A stretch of DNA of 64,000 bases from Alitta virens (GCA_932294295.1 OW028580.1:12925374-12989373); one strand, 5' to 3'; counted from the stretch's first letter, positions 47,856-63,616 are shown. Notes: generated by a model not told the origin, from the letters alone. Translations and numbers: made by a program.

Positions 47856-50210
47856 TTTATTCACTTAATGCAGGACACTGTAGGTCCATCAAGTCTTATG
47901 CTTATGTCAGAGATCAGTAACCTTAGCACCTAATGAGGGCTTCAATTGTAAAGTTCTACTTTATCATTAGAATGTCAGTTATATTTTTGACAAAAATAAA
48001 AAATAATAACCTCTTAATTTCTATTGAGAGCAGCACAAAGAGCACACAGCTCCATGGTTTGTGATCTTCCAGGTAGTGATTTCAATTCATTAGTCTTTGG
48101 AGCTCTAGGTTGTCTTCTCTGAGACTAACGATTTGATTCATTAGTCCGACCAAGTACAGCCTTCCCTTTCGGTAGTCTTTGATGATAAAAGCAAGTGGAT
48201 TTCTAGAATGGTTCTCTCGACTGCTTGTGGTTAACTCTCAGACGCCAGAGATGCTGTCAGATGATCAGAGCACTACAGAAATTCTGTGAAATATAATCCT
48301 GTAATATCAACTACAAAGGGTTATCCATGACACACACAAAGCAAATCATCCTTGTGTCTTCAATACAACATCACAAGAGCCAAATATCAGGACCTTTTGT
48401 TCCAGGAAATACAACATCATAAATAAGTCACTATAGGACACTATCAGAGACGTACAATATCCCACTACAGTGACTACAATTCTACTAGAATTGGTATCAC
48501 CAAAATTTCAAGTAGATATTACATTAGCTTTTTTTTATTCAACACATTTTTCTTTTTACAAAATGGAATAGCTTTAAGCAATGTTCACTTCTGCTGACCA
48601 TAAAAAGAAGGTGTTTTTACCAAACATGTTGGCGATACAGAATAAGATTGTAACCATATTTGTTGGATAGAAGCAATAGAAATTGAGCCTTATTAAACTC
48701 AAACATCATACTAGTAAGGACTAGCAAATCTATAAGTGTAAGCCTGACAAGTCTTTATTGTCATTCAACTACTTCCCATAGATTCTAACATGATGCAGAT
48801 GGTGTATATTGATATGCCACACAAGCTTTTTTCAAACAAAATATTACATTTCACAAGTTTCAGCATAGGATAAAAGCCATCATAGCAATACACTCACAAC
48901 AAACAATACTATTACTAAAGCCACAGATGAGTTAGAAAATATTCCCCCAAGATCTACTCACTTTGCTAAGTTTTATGTTCGCTGAGACATCAGATCTTCT
49001 CTGCCATTGTTTGTTTTGGGAACGGTCTCCGTTTAGGCTTTCTTTACTTCCTGACAGATGCATTGTCTACATGATAACAGTCTTCCACTGCAATGGCTCG
49101 CATCAGACAATGTCTTTCTTTCGTCTATTAAAAGCTTTGTTTAGGAGAATGAGGCCACCGACGTCCGTGATGAGGCATCGCTTCTTTATTTATCAGATTC
49201 TATTGTTTAAGGAATAGAGCAATTCATATTTCAATTTGTGGTCCAACTGACTTCTTTGTTGTACAGTACAACCTGTAGAAAAAGGATCATCAGATGGAAA
49301 CTGAACTTACCAAGACTACTGCCTGTTACAAAACCATCTAGATCTATTGACTAGAATTCATAATCACATTAAAATGAAATAATGGTCACAAATGTTCATA
49401 TTGGGATTGGTTTGGGCAGTTATGGCTTCTGAGTTCAATGAAAAGAAAGAGATACGATAATTTTTTTGTGATTTTCAAAATGTAAACATATTTGGGTTTG
49501 AGGGTTATTATTACACTGCCAACAAATAAGAGAACCCCACCCATGATAAATGATGTTGTGTTATCATTGGTTATGGTGTAGACGCCAAACCTTACCTTTC
49601 CAACATTTTGATACCGTTCCCACCAACACAATGCAATTAATGTCACAAAAATGTTGACCAAGGATCACTAGCTCTGTGTAAGTCGAAAAGCTAATATCAA
49701 ATACTTTCTGTCACACTAGGAGATGTTCTTTGCTCAAATCCTCTTACATTCTATTCCTGGTGCCACCTTGAGATTGATCCTTCCCAAGCTTAGCTTTACT
49801 TGATTTCTATGCTGACATAATGGAAATATTCCATCAGAAGATGAGGTTCATTTGGTGACACTTTAAACCGCTCGAGTTCAAACAAAATTTCAAAGAAATA
49901 TCAGATTGCTCAGCTTGTCAGCTTGAACGGCATTGTTTTAATGTTCGAAGCTTCAGCAGACAGCACTAGTCAAGTAGTAATCAGAAAAGTCATTTGTGAA
50001 TGTAAGACATGCTATGGATGCTGGAATACAGAACAATCGCCGATAATTACATGACTTCACAGTTGGCTATTTCACCATTATTGAACATCATAAACTGGTG
50101 ATCTTGCACCTACTTTCTCTATGGTTTCCTGCCATGAAAATTGAAAGTATTGGAGTGGTTCCTATGATTATTCCTGTGTGGCTTCAGTCCTCTATTCCAT
50201 AATTCCCATT

Positions 50211-50370
50211 AACACACATGTATTTCTGCACCTGATGGGATAATTATGATAGGCAGGGACCATGGCAATGAAATGAAAGATGAAACAGCCTTCCAACTTA
50301 GGCTCGACTGGGATTGAAATCGGGACCCAGTGTTTCGAAGCCAGTGTCTTACCACTGAGCTAGGCCTCCG
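50211..50370 (-). mobile_element. SINE family A, copy 3
   Basis: The minus strand carries the tRNA-like head (GGCCTAGCTCAGTGGTAAGA, B box decayed to GATTTCAATCCCAG), the family-A body and a shortened 3' end (TATCCCATCAGGTGCAGAAA). A weak flanking match TTCCCAT / TTCCCCAT may be an eroded target-site duplication. It is the most diverged of the three copies. Confidence 0.8.
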
Positions 50371-52975
50371 TTCCCCATGAGTGTGGACAAACTGTTCTTT
50401 TGCTTCCATAGCTTCATTTCGACTTGGACGAATTACTGTATACGTCCAAGTAAACGCTAATCACTGAACTACTTTTTCAGGAACTCTGTCCATGACACTT
50501 AATGCTGATTGTTTCCCTATGAAATATTACCAGTAATCAGTTGGTAATGGGATATACATATTCTATCGTTGCCACACCATTACTTGACAAGCTCGGTGGT
50601 CCCTAGATTTCTTCTAACGACAGGAAATGATGATGTCGTTTGTCATGGAATGATAGGCAATCTCATGCAACTCTGGAAATCTGATTGAGTCGAGCGACAA
50701 AACATTCTCTTCATTTTCCGATTGACAGCTGAGAGATTTAATTAGTTTCAGGCAAGCTGCACTTTTTGCAGTCATTGTACATCGTTCAAGTGAATGACAA
50801 CATTTGCATCATCTGCAGATGCATAAATACAACTCTAAGACCCAGTAGAGTCAGTACAGAAACTGCCTTATGTCCTTCACGCTCTTGATGCTCTGATGAA
50901 ACATTTGTCACCGTGATTGAGCCATGATTACAAACTTGAACCTCCCAAGGATTAAGATTAGTACGAGGATATTTCAGTCCTCTACTGCTGTACTTGCTGC
51001 TCATGAGGGTAGATTGACATGATGAGAGAATCCAAACAATTTCACATATTAACCTCAGATTTCACTTGTCTCAGTGAATAAAAGGCACCCATCAATTTCA
51101 TATCTGAAGAGACAACATCCGCACAAGACGTAGCTATTGAGATGCCCAGGCGGCGATTTAAACCTGGGATTGTGACTTGAGTTAGTCTAACACTATATTC
51201 CATTGTGGCTCGAACAAAATGGCAATATATGCTTGTGTAAATCAACCTATTGGGGAAATTTTAGTGACTTTTAACAGCGGGAGACTTACTAGCGAAGTAC
51301 CTTAAATAATGCGTAAAAGCACTACCAATATGTATCCACTTTTGCCTATTAACTGCAACCAAAATTGGCCAACCTTACGGTAGATCTGAGCTTATTAGCT
51401 ACTGAAAGACATCCGCATTTCTCAAGGGAAGCATCTAGCTTCAGCCGAGTAAAACAGAAGCTAATCGAAAAAACGAAAGTCTCCACATCTCGTGTCTGCG
51501 ACAGATTCATGCAATGCAAACGTCTCTGTTATCCGAATGCATTATTGAGTCTGCCACATCTCCTCCATCCTGTTGCTGCAGCAGCGGTCGGCCAGCATCC
51601 TTTATTTTGACTGATGGAATCTATCAGACAATAGGAACTCATTTGGTTGCCTCCTGATTTCAAAAAAGTCTAATAACGGTTAGATTGATTTAACGAAATT
51701 GCTTCCGACATTACTGAGCAGATGTCGCTACAGACACGGTGGAGGTTATAACTGATGATTTAATGAGTTTCATTCAGAATGACCAAAATCAAATATAAAG
51801 CTATTTATCTGATACTTTAATAGCGAGTATTGGCAGAGAACTTCATGAATGCCAAGCGGTTTGGTTCCAGTCCTCCCCTGCCACAATTGATAAAAATAAG
51901 AACAATCAATATGGCTATTGACAGGATATCAGACCAAAGTAGTTATATGGTTTCGATAAAACAGACCACGCAATACTGCTGCTCAGCAGGGAATTGGCAG
52001 GATAAAGAAAATGCATTTCATATCTAGTTACTGTGTTCATATAATAGACCATTTAGATAGCAAAATGTGCTGGTATAAATTGCAAGGTATTCCAAATCTG
52101 ATCATAATGTGGTGAAAATATAGCTAATGCCAGGAATTTAGTGGACCTAATTGTAAGGATAAAAACACACAAAAAGTCTGTAACCTTAATTGAGGTGGCT
52201 ACATTAGTGAAGTACTTGCAAAAGGACGTTCTAGTCTTCCTCAAATATTTACTGCATGCACAATCTCCATTCTCCAAAAAGTCTGGAAGTTTCATTAAGT
52301 TAAAAAGTTAATCTCACCTCTCAACCTGAACGCCGCCTCAAAAAGCAATCCGATCGCTAAATTATTCTTCACTAAATTTCATTAGCGCGTTTGCCCTGGG
52401 TAAAGTGTCCCCTCCTACATACTTAAGTATTCCACACATATTTTAAAGTGGTCTGCGGCTGATGATTGGAGACTCTGCGACAGATTTCTTGGAATCAACT
52501 TTTTCGAAGAAGATGCAGAACAAACAGAAAGTGCCTAGGAAGTTCAGGAAATGTCAGAATAAGCTATAGGATGAAAATTTCATGCAATTTGAGAGGCAAA
52601 TTACTTAAACTACACAATTTGTGGAGACACATATCTGTCTGTCAAATACAAAAATATATATCATCCACTCTGGTAAAATCTGGTAAGGTTTTTTTAAACT
52701 GAAGCACAATTGCGTAAACACGTTATGGTACTTAGCTATTTACAGGGAATAAAATCGAGTTAAAAATTCATGTACAAAGATAATTGAGACCAGAAACAGC
52801 TACAGCAAATGTGGTGAACCGAATTTCAATCGCTTAAATCCAATTACACAGAATAAACTAGATGCATTATTAATCCTTACAAGTCTGCCCTTCACATCCA
52901 TTATGTATGACTACAGGTCCTAATTTGTAGGACTGCTACTGTCCAGAATATATGTCAGTCCAAAGTGGTGAGCTG

Positions 52976-53285
52976 AAGCCGGTTTAACGCAGAAACTGAG
53001 CTAGAAATTTGATCAAGGTGGTTCAAGAGTAACACAGTTAGATATTTACTTAAGTTGGTTTAATAGAGCGAGATAACAACATCCTGGATCAAGGTGGTAT
53101 AACATAGTAACATAGCTAGATCTTGGCTCAAGCATACTGGATCAACACAGCCACTTTAACATTGGCTAAAGTTGATTCAATTCAGAGATGTAGAAACAAT
53201 GCAACATAGATAATAGCTCAACCTGATTTATACAGTATACATAGTAAGTTTGATACTAGCTTAAGCTGGGTTAATCCAGCATCTT
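52976..53285. repeat. Degenerate tandem repeat, about 50-bp period
   Basis: Recurring words AAGGTGGT, TAACATAGTAACATAGCTAG, TTGGCTCAAG and GGTTTAA appear at roughly regular spacing. Divergence is high and the unit borders are uncertain. Confidence 0.45.
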
Positions 53286-55184
53286 TCTAAAAAATTACCA
53301 TGGTATTGCACTTTGCCACAATATAAAGGTGGCTGTGACAGAAATTGTAAGGGCTAGGATATCTTCACACATCTCCCCCTAGAATTTATAATCACAGTTG
53401 TATGTGCCTAGTGATGTCTGGCCTTCACTGACTATGAAAAATTCCACTGAAGGTCTAAGCATCATTTCATATGCAGCTTAGACTTGCTAAGACAATGTTA
53501 GAGCCGTTTCAGAGTGACAGGCAATAACAGATGAAAATCAAAACCTTAAGAGGAATTTTTTGCATTTTTCCTTTTATATGCAGCAAAATTTCAAACCTTT
53601 ACATATTCTGTACTCAGTATTCCATTCTATTCTTGTGTGTTGTTTATATCCGCTCTCCGTGCGTTCATTTACATCCACGCAACGTCGCCTCTTCGACGGA
53701 CCACAAAAACTCCATGAATATAGACACAACGTCATATTAAGAGGCCCTTCCATCTAACGTTAGCCCAAGGCAGGCCTGATATTTGCCTTATAAAAGATGT
53801 ATAAATGGGAGGCTGCTGCAGAGAGGCAACAGATGCAGACGGGATGGATGTAAAGGTCAACCACTTGCCTGCAGAATGACAAATGTAACGCGCTCTGTCT
53901 ACATAAGTCAGACCGAGCAATATGGCGGACTTAGGGTCATCCTCGTTCAACCACATTTATATTTTATTGCAATTGTTAAGGACCATTATTAAAAGCTCTA
54001 CAGTAGAGGGTGCTGTTCACTAACCCACTCTCAATTAATATCCACCATACACAGCTTCGAACAAAAGCGTGTAAATATAAGCATCTGGAGAAGTGTGTAC
54101 GTCTCTGTTGAAGACAACCACTTTGTTCAATAAGAACAACTTCTCTCAGTTAGATAAACTGAACTTATGGCCAGCAGAATTAGACATTGTCTTCATTCAT
54201 GCTACAAAATGACAAACGCAACTAATGAAGTTGATGATATTACTCAACATTTGGTAATGTTCAATAAGGATACACTCATTTCATAGTTGCTTGGCTTTGT
54301 ATAACCTAAAGAGTTTAACAATTCATACTACTTTCTGATTTTGGTTGAATTAGGAATTTAATTTCAGCATTTTTTTTTTGACAAATAGCACACAGTATTC
54401 AGTACTATGACACATAAAAAATGCATCAACACAAAAATTGACACAATTAAATCCATGACACAGAAATAATAATACCTGTATGTTTAACAATATCATAATC
54501 ATTCTCGTATGAAACAATGTTAAACAGACCTGACTGATGATACAAGCACAGAGATAGCACAACAAATGAAGATACACTTCAATATTTGCAGACTTAGCAT
54601 TACTCTGAAAGTAATATGCCATATCGATAGGACACCATCATAACACCATGAAAATATTTCCTGATTCATAATACACGAACACAGTGTCATCAACTCAGCA
54701 TATATGGCAGGCCGTCATAGCATATGATGTTAATGCATGCATAATAGCATCATGTACATGACACACCACTGATGTCATTACATGCATCATATTTCAGCAA
54801 TATTGCATGTTCCATGAAGCATATTACCAGATGAACTAACCTAATATGTACTACATATGACCAATGCCCACACAGGCAACCTGTAAAGTGTATTTATTCA
54901 TTGTTTTGTTTATAAAATATCTTTGAACTTACCCAAGTGTATTGGACATATATTCTGTATTTGCAGTTCTTTTTTGTGTGCTTAAAAAGTAAGTACTATC
55001 AAGTCAATTTACAAACTCAAAAGGCAGATATAATGATGGGATGATTTGTCTGGACTCAGTGAGGGAGTAATATAACACATCTTGCATTTCCTGTGGGTTT
55101 GGGTCTTTTCTAAGTAACCAAACATTTCTTGAGATATATATGTAGTTAATAACGAAGGCCTTTAACATTGGACGTCCCATTGGC

Positions 55185-55275
55185 TAATGTGTCCAGGTTG
55201 GGAACTGAACTCAGGAACCTGTGAACACTACCGAATGTCTCAAACACAAGGCCAGCTACCTAACCGTTAGAGCTA
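55185..55275 (-). mobile_element. tRNA-like SINE head, unassigned family
   Basis: On the minus strand TAGCTCTAACGGTTAGGTAG resembles an A box, and GGTTCCTGAGTTCAGTTCCC a B box. No body shared with families A or B is evident. Confidence 0.45.
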
Positions 55276-57568
55276 ATTCACACACGGCACAGGACTTTTG
55301 ACAAATGAAGCGAAGTTAGCAGCAGGTGTCAGCAATTTGTTATCCGAATGATCAGAGGTGTCAGATTAATAGCACTGTCAACCTTTCAGGAGGCATACGT
55401 ATGGGCGAAATCAATCTTCCTTTTCCTGACCTTTCGTCGGCTGCGAGTAATGAATAAACGTCGTTTCGGGCCACTTTCGGGTGGTCATTCGGAGTGCGGT
55501 GGACACTCTTTGGTCATTCATGCCCATTAGCCGGTGTTTGCAAACTGCAGCGGGTCAAATATGAGATGGACGTGGCAGGAATAGGGCTCAGAGAAGGATG
55601 GAGAGGCATGATTCACACGCGTGGCAAACGCGCTTTATGAGAAGGTAGAAGGACAGCTATATGTGCACCAGAGTAAATTATGCATAGCCATCAACGTTAA
55701 ATGCTACTACCATACGCAACACTGTACTCTCATAATGTTGAGTCATTGCCAAAGTACACTAATGCAGCTAATAATAGTGATCACATCATTTTGGGGTCAA
55801 TAATGGTCCAGCTTAGGTCCAATTTTAAACTGTTGCTGGGTTATGTTTCCGCCGTTAGGGGCCAACTTAAATTTCTCAGTTTTCAGTGTTAGATTTCAAA
55901 ACATAGATATTGTACCAACTACATATAAGGTACATCAAACTTGAACATATCATAATATCAATATGTATTTCTACTTTACCAATTATGGTATACATATATA
56001 TATAAACCATAGCTAAGAAATCAACACTCCTCTATTGTACCTCAAAGCTATATCATCTCATCATTACATCTACTGATTGTGAACTGCTACGTGTGTGACA
56101 AACAATTTTTGTGTCTCAGAATGAAGACAGGCTTTTTATTTCAACACAATGCATCTCAATTGCAACCCACAAAAATATTGAGCCACAAAAAGAAACAGGT
56201 GCAAAACAGCATTGAACTGATCATGCCAGGTCATTTAATACAATTGTCATTAATTGTGAAGCATGTCCTCAAAACGTGCTGAAACCTGTCTGTTAAAAAC
56301 CATGCAGTTGCCATGGTTACAGAGTGACACGAAACCTGAAACATCCCACCGCTTTCAGTTTAAATGAATGCTTTAAATTGTTCCATGGCAGTACATGCTG
56401 CTAGTGAGAATTCATATATGAAATTAGTGAACAGATCTGTACACATGGTAACATCTATGTTGCAGTAGATCTTAGAACATTTTAAGTGTCACTTCCGCAA
56501 AGTATGGTGGAGAATATCCACATTATGTAGTACTACAGATGTCGTGGGTTCAAATTTCTGAAAATATGACATGTACTTACATAATAATTTCGCAATATTG
56601 CCAACATTTTTCCAAAACCTTAGAGATATAATTGATGAATGTACATTCTAGACTAGATATACTGTCACTCGGATATACAGCATCCAAGAGAAGCGAGTGC
56701 ATCCCATATTAGCATCACTTAAATGTCTTAAATCATTCCATAAGCATTTAATTTGGCCCGTTTAAATGGATTTTGGAGCCAACTGGACGTGAATGGTCTC
56801 ATCTTACACTTGCAAGGCTTTTTATTGCCAATCCTTTGAGTAATAAGACCACCCATTATCCATCTTTACGTAATAACATCATGTCACGAATGATTATGCA
56901 ATGACATCCTGATCCAGCCATGCTGAGATTAATTACTGCAATTCAGACCACATACTGTGCAGTAATCGCTTACAGTAATCGCTTACAGATTTACCTAAAC
57001 ATGAAAGTATCCATCTTAAGCCAAACGGTGGTCCGTGCTCCAATTCAGATAAAGATGAAGAACACACAACACCATACAAGAGGCTCGCAGGCCTTGTCAA
57101 ATCTTGTATATCTAATATACGACACACAAATTTCATTAGGATGCTCCAGCACATACAACCTGGAGAAACTATGCAGTAATTACACATTTATTACGGAGTA
57201 ACAGTATCTTCTCAGTGTCTCTCGACAAAACCAAAAGAAAACGAAAGCATGTCCCATCTCGGTGCGCGATTATTCATGCACGGTTGACAGTGTCCCCAAT
57301 CTCTTCCGAATACTAAGACCGAAGCTGATAGAATCAACCAACAGGAACATGATCTAATCAACAGTCTGAGAGGCTGTCAGTCCGCTCCGCATTATTTATG
57401 TCCCTACAGGTGGACCACCGCGGAGAGGTCCCAAAAGGGATCACACAGTCATCTCGATTCCCAGTCGCTCTGACGAAGTCTTTACTCTTGATTGAGAGGG
57501 TTTCACACATCCCCTGGAATTCCCAAGCCATGTTTATTCTGGATGGCCTGTTGGATTTTACAGAAAAT

Positions 57569-57859
57569 CTCCCAATACACCGTAGATCTTAGATATAATC
57601 ACTGGTCCACGGTCTGCAATAATGTTAGAATCTCACAAAACTTAGCGAGATTGTACTTAGTGCCAATTCCTGTGATATCTTGTTTTTCACACATTACAAC
57701 ATCACAAAGAGCTCCCAATACCCAGCAGATCTGAGATATAATCACTGGCCCAGGGCCTGCAGTATTGTAACAATATCACCAAAATTCAGCTATATTGTAC
57801 TGCAAGTAGTGTCTTTTCCTGTGATATCTTGTTTCTCACACATTACAGAATCACACAGG
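57569..57859. repeat. 143-bp tandem duplication
   Basis: Two units begin CTCCCAATAC at about 57569 and 57712. They share GAGATATAATCACTGG-type, ATATTGTACT-type and CTGTGATATCTTGTTT blocks, with moderate divergence. No coding frame is preserved. Confidence 0.8.
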
Positions 57860-60800
57860 CACAATGAGAGTTATATTTTCTCATGACTGAAATAATACAA
57901 TTCCACTCCTTTTGTCCATGTCTTACATGGCAAGACTCTCTCAGCCGGACCATAACTCTTCCTTACACCCCATTAAAGAGTCAGGGACTCAGGATGTGGG
58001 CCAAAAAATTACCAAGATCAGAAGCCCGGACCCTATATTTCTACTGCCTTTCCCTGCCTTTATTTTGTGAGTTTATCCGAATAGTCCCCCGCAGAGCATA
58101 ACTCCACAACAAAAACTAAGATTGCAGCACACAACTGCAGCTTTTATCAACAGCCTTTGGGATAGATAATAATTCACATCTGTATAAAAGCACCGCCAAA
58201 GGGGTCCACTTTAGTATCATATCTATCACATTGATGCGACCTCCGATTTTGTTTGTGCAAAACCCACATATTGAATTTCTGTGAGACTTGGAATATGTTG
58301 CTCAAGAGACTACTCCCTCTGGTCAGATCAGGAATAAGCTTCCACCATTTCCTATCAAAACCAACAGATACATTATTACTTTGATATTTTGACTTTGTTA
58401 AGTACAACAATGGTCATTATCATCACCATTTTGCCAAAATATCAGTAGATGGGTGATTTCCAGATTATTAACTTCTTTCTTTATAATATATGGAGCTTTA
58501 ACTAAGCTTTAAATGATGTCCGCTTCTGTTGTCCTCAGATACTTTCAACTGCATGAAATTGCTAGTCACCATATACAGTGTATTTCTTATGAAATTTCTT
58601 TGGTAAGAATGATTATCACCTTTGTCAGACACTATATCCAAGTATACACCAAAGGTAGATCGCAGAAGTTTCGGCCATTGTACTGGATTGATGTCGATCG
58701 CATGATTGCGATCCACCTATTTCACCTCGCGAGCCTCCAGTTCTATTTTTACTGCCCTCCAAGCGAAAGCCAATGGATCGGAACTGTCATGCAACATTAG
58801 AATTGGCTGATGACCCATTAGCTTCCAATGTCACTCTAATGATATCACAATGGCTGTTTGTCATGCAACTTAACACTGTTCACACAAATCTCAACTGTGG
58901 ACACTAGCCATTAGTGGTCAGTATGGTGGAACTGAGAAAATAATGAGCACTATGATGACAGGAATTTCCTGATTTTTTATGATATGGTTGAGTATAGAGC
59001 ACAATGTGTGTAGTTAATACATAGAGAGCAGAAGGAGGTCTACGTACCTATACTGCGAGAGTCCTTATGCTTTTAGCATTGCTGCACAAATGGTAACAGA
59101 ATATGTGCAAGACACCATATCACAACTAAAAGCTTGATTCCTTTTGATCTTGAATTCGCAGGGATGTCTCAGAAAACCAGGTGATCCCTTTGTAATAACG
59201 GTGATGTGGCCGCCATGAACCAGTATATTACTCCATAAATGATCATCTCGCATTTCATCGATTGGTGTCACGCAAGCTACAGTTCTGTTGCTGTCGTCAG
59301 ATTTCCGGGCAAAACTAACTCGATTCTGAATATACATACAGTTGGAATCACAATAATTCAAGCACCCTGAAATTTGCACGAAGATGTGTCAACTATAAAT
59401 GACAAATGCAATCATCTCTCTTTTTTATATATGATATTTGTTATATTTTGCTAATTCTATTACAATTTTGCAACGTCTATGTAATGTTACATAATCTGAG
59501 CACAAACAAACCCTTACACATGACGTTTTTGGGTAGGGGGCTGCTATGGTCTGTGGACTCATTGCTGAAAACAGCTTTATTTTTATCCAGACACTATTTT
59601 GTAGTCATCACCTGATGTTTAGGACGAAAACATTGCAATATCATTGGGCACTTTTAAAATTAAAGTGACCGTAACACAGAATATGATTTCAGGAAAATGG
59701 GGCATTTTTTTGCTCTTCTGATAAAATAGTAAAATTTAGGTGTATCTTTGAAAACTTTCACCTTTGATTGTTCGTTGACAAAGCAATAAGCAAAATAATT
59801 TTGAAGTACAAGAACCAAAGATTGACCTTTTGAGAATAGTATGTAATTTTGATGTATTTTCACCAAATGCTATTACACTACTACAGTTCCTCAAATGTTT
59901 CACCAGCCAGCTCCTACTGCATGATTTCTGTATGAAATGTCTGCCAGGGTGAATTTCAGGAAATTCAGGGAAAATCTGGTGATAATCTTGTATAACGAAG
60001 AAAATATTAACTATATCACAACCTTACCATAAAATATGAATGTATTAGACTTCATACGTGCATTGGTTATATATCTTTATATAGCAGCTGAAAAAGAACT
60101 TTAAAATTAGCATAATGTGTAGTGAAGTATCACTTCCAGGAAAATTGTGCTGATTCAATAATGTGTCATTTATGTCCAGTGCAGAATTATAGTTTATCTA
60201 TTTTCATGCAAGCTCATGTTTGCTTCCAACTGTAGGTATGATGAAACGAACCAATCCCAAATGATAACCTTCTGCGGAATGAATATGCGGAGGAGTACAC
60301 CTTTTTGTATGTCTCACAAAAACCTATAAGTTGTACAATATACAATATGAAGGATTTTCATTGACATGTTACATTTACATCCAACACACAATCTCCTAAG
60401 CTTCCACTCCTGCTACATTTCTCTCTTCCTCTTTGACACAACCTCTTTACACACTGAGCATCTTGTATTCACGAACTTTGTCCACTTTGTCGAGTCCACA
60501 AATGTAAAAAGGATAATGTCCCATCCAAAGCAGCTAATACCACACGAATTGTGTGAATCGCATTCAGCTTAGGCATCAAATGTAGACCTTTCCCTCTTTT
60601 TCTCATCACAAAAAGACGTGTCCTGTACTTGCCCGCTGCGTCAATGCCACATAGAAGAGATACGCAGTCCTTTGCCCTTACATTATTGAGTTGCAGACGT
60701 TTTGCAGATCCTCTTTCGGGCCCTAATAGCATTGTGGCCCACCGTAAGCCTGCCTAAGACCTTTGATGACCGTCTATAAGCCAGGGGGAGGTAAAAGTAA

Positions 60801-63339
60801 TGCACTAGCTATGAACAGAATATGAAAGACGCAGCCGACCCGGGTGGGTCCTGTCATCCCAGAGACCACATTTCCGCAAGACAGAAAAGACATCTGTGTA
60901 GCGCATGTTGAGTTATAGCTATGCACATAAATGAATGCGGAAGCCATTAATTCAGACTTATGTATTGGGCAGCAATAGAACACAAACAGAAATACATAGG
61001 GTTTCAAACCTTTCAGGAAAACAAAAATCCAGGAATTTCTTCAAGAGACTTCCCTAAGAAATCTCAACATTTCCCTATAAAAGGTGTTGAAAATGCTAAA
61101 TTAGGTACCATATTACTACAGAGTATCAGACCTTTGCTACTATTCATATTCACTGTCAAAACCACCTACACCAACAAAATGGCGCACACAATTTGCACAT
61201 TCAGCACAAGGAACTCGTGGTTTTCTTGGAGAGATTCCCGGAGTTTTCCCTGATTGATGGAGTGGCTTGGAACCCTGAAACCTTCTCTACTTTGTGATAT
61301 CAACAGATACCAATGCACTGGACTGAAATTTATGTTACTCTTCAGGCTCAGGAATATATCAGTTCCATTTTGTCTTATTTAATTATCAGTAGTGATACTG
61401 GAGTTAACTGCATGGTCATTCCCTCCTTTTAATTCTTGGCAGGGGGAGAACTTCTGCTGTGTCAACCCAGACAAATATTGTATGCTGCACTGCATTTGAA
61501 TGAAAGCACAGACATAAAAACTCCAACTGTAATCCAATGAAGCAGCTCTAAAAAGTGCACTTGGGTGAGAAATGCTTTTCCACCACAGTGGCCATATGTA
61601 CTTTAGTCGCTAATGCTCCCTGGATTTCAACACGTATGCAAGTAGTTGAACACAGGGACAGCGCATTGAAATTTGCAGCACGGAAAGCCCCCCGGAGATC
61701 AGCTGCTGTAGCTGCTGTGGCAACTGACAATCGGATGAAAAGCGAACAAAAAGTTTCACACAATTTTACCAGACTGAGAACCTTTGACACGAATCAATCT
61801 CAATAGGTATTGTGCGGGCCATGCCTACAATTTACAATAGAACACTAGGGTGCAGACTTCCTGAATTGGTCTCGCACCAGACTGCGACAAAGTCGATATT
61901 TCTCCCTGATGTAGAAGTTGACAGCGAGTGTCAAAAAGGTCGCCAGCTTCGAGGCTCATATTAGATACTACAATAGCTTTTTTGATGGTCTCCCCATTAC
62001 TGCGACAAACAAAATCAAGTCATAGAGCTCTCCAACCCTCGCAACCAGACCCTTCAGCATAACACAATAACAAATTGACAATATTCCCAAAGCGCATCTA
62101 GGAACTGTATTCAGATTTTTAAATTCAATAGCTCGAATAGACAAAAAGGAGAGACAATACAAAGACACACCTAATGAAACATGGAATATATCTTTCATAT
62201 TAATATCAGATTTTTAGATCTGTAGATCACGAATACACCATTTATTATATATTCTATCTCATTTCTCATTAAAAAAAACTTCATGTCAAGAGATTTTGTC
62301 TGGTCTGCAATCAACAGAATAAATGCCTATTATCATCGTAACTGCTGATATCTGTCATGCACCAACAATTATCAAGAATTTGTCCACTTTGGAAAACTGA
62401 ATGAACACAACTTTCTAACTATTTGCTGAGGAGCAATATAGGAAAGATATTCAGAAACCCACAAATCAGTAATGTTTAAAAAAAATACACAGAAAAGCTC
62501 CATTGTTGAAAATTCTTAAATTTCATATCCAAAAGAATATTAAAAGGTAATAACATCATTTGGCACCCATTGATCACTAATAAATTGCCATGCTTTACAT
62601 CTCACATTTTCTACCCAAAAGCTAAACAGTAGAATTGTTAAATAATTTACATCCAAAAGCTTACTCGTTCAATGGTCACTTTTCACATAAACTTCACATG
62701 TAAAGTTGGAAAGTTTCGATGAATTTTTGCATACAAAATCTGGTTGAAATGTAAGCTAATGTAGATTACACACATGGGAGGATTCCAGACCTGTTCCCTC
62801 ATTCTTTTGGAACATTTTTCTCTTCTTTTTAAGCATAACTTTCATCCTGTCCCTCATTATTCTCCTTCTACCTTACTGCTTAAGTTCTTCATCAATCACT
62901 CTTGGCTGACACAAGCATGGGCTCGTCTGACAACAGTAGCTCAAGCCTCTTCCGGCCCCGCGGAATACCAAAGGCGTACTTCCATACAATCCTCATACAC
63001 GCCTGGATCAAGGGATTAAGCACACTCAATGATGGTGCAGCTGAATACCCAGGTCACTATGTGCCCAGAATACAATACATAAATATTCAGCCCACTACAT
63101 CGTACATGAATATACTGCATGGGAATGGAGGTTATTCCTTAGCGGCAAGGCGATGAGGTACTGTTAGCAATATCCACAAGAATTGTTCAAGCAGGCCAAG
63201 TAATACTGCACTTCTACTATGTGGCAGTTGGCACAATGGAAATATTGCAAAATGGGATTAAAAGAGTGGTGTGACCACTAGTGCATAACTAATTGATTAA
63301 TGCATTATACACATTGCCACTGAATTTACTACTCCTTTA

Positions 63340-63616
63340 AGTTTTAGTTATGCACAGCTGTTAGAGGCAGATGGAAAATTTGCTGAAATGGCATTTTGCA
63401 CATTTACCTCATGGGTTGGGTAGTGTACCTGTACTAACATTAACATTGAGTACAAAACACAAGGAATGCTAATGACATCCAGCTGAGATGTAGCTCAAGA
63501 ATAATCCCGGTGTAAAAAGCAGTGGAGGTTGGGATTAGTACCCGGGACGGGACCTTCAGCGGAGCTAGTCAATGTATTAAATGGCCAATGCCTCAACCAC
63601 TAAGCCACACAGGTGC
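63340..63616 (-). mobile_element. SINE family B copy
   Basis: Contains the AGAGGCAGATGG core and GACATCCAGCTGAGATGTAG, then the minus-strand head with B box (around GGGATTAGTACCCGGGAC) and the A-box region ending TGGTTGAGGCATTGG. It is more complete than the copies at 2.7 and 30.4 kb. Confidence 0.75.

Noticed and set aside
49386..49661. 91-codon hydrophobic minus frame with a possible GTAAGG donor near 49573
   Set aside because: Considered as an exon because of the donor-like site, but no acceptor, no family similarity and no WD-repeat features.
51130..51175. B-box-like GGTTTAAATC as a further SINE
   Set aside because: Too short, with no A box at the right distance and no shared body.
59065..59379. 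104-codon minus frame with several cysteines, considered as an upstream WDR11 exon or a new gene
   Set aside because: The sequence does not resemble the WDR11 N-terminal half, the frame ends in a stop before the only nearby donor, and no family motif is visible.
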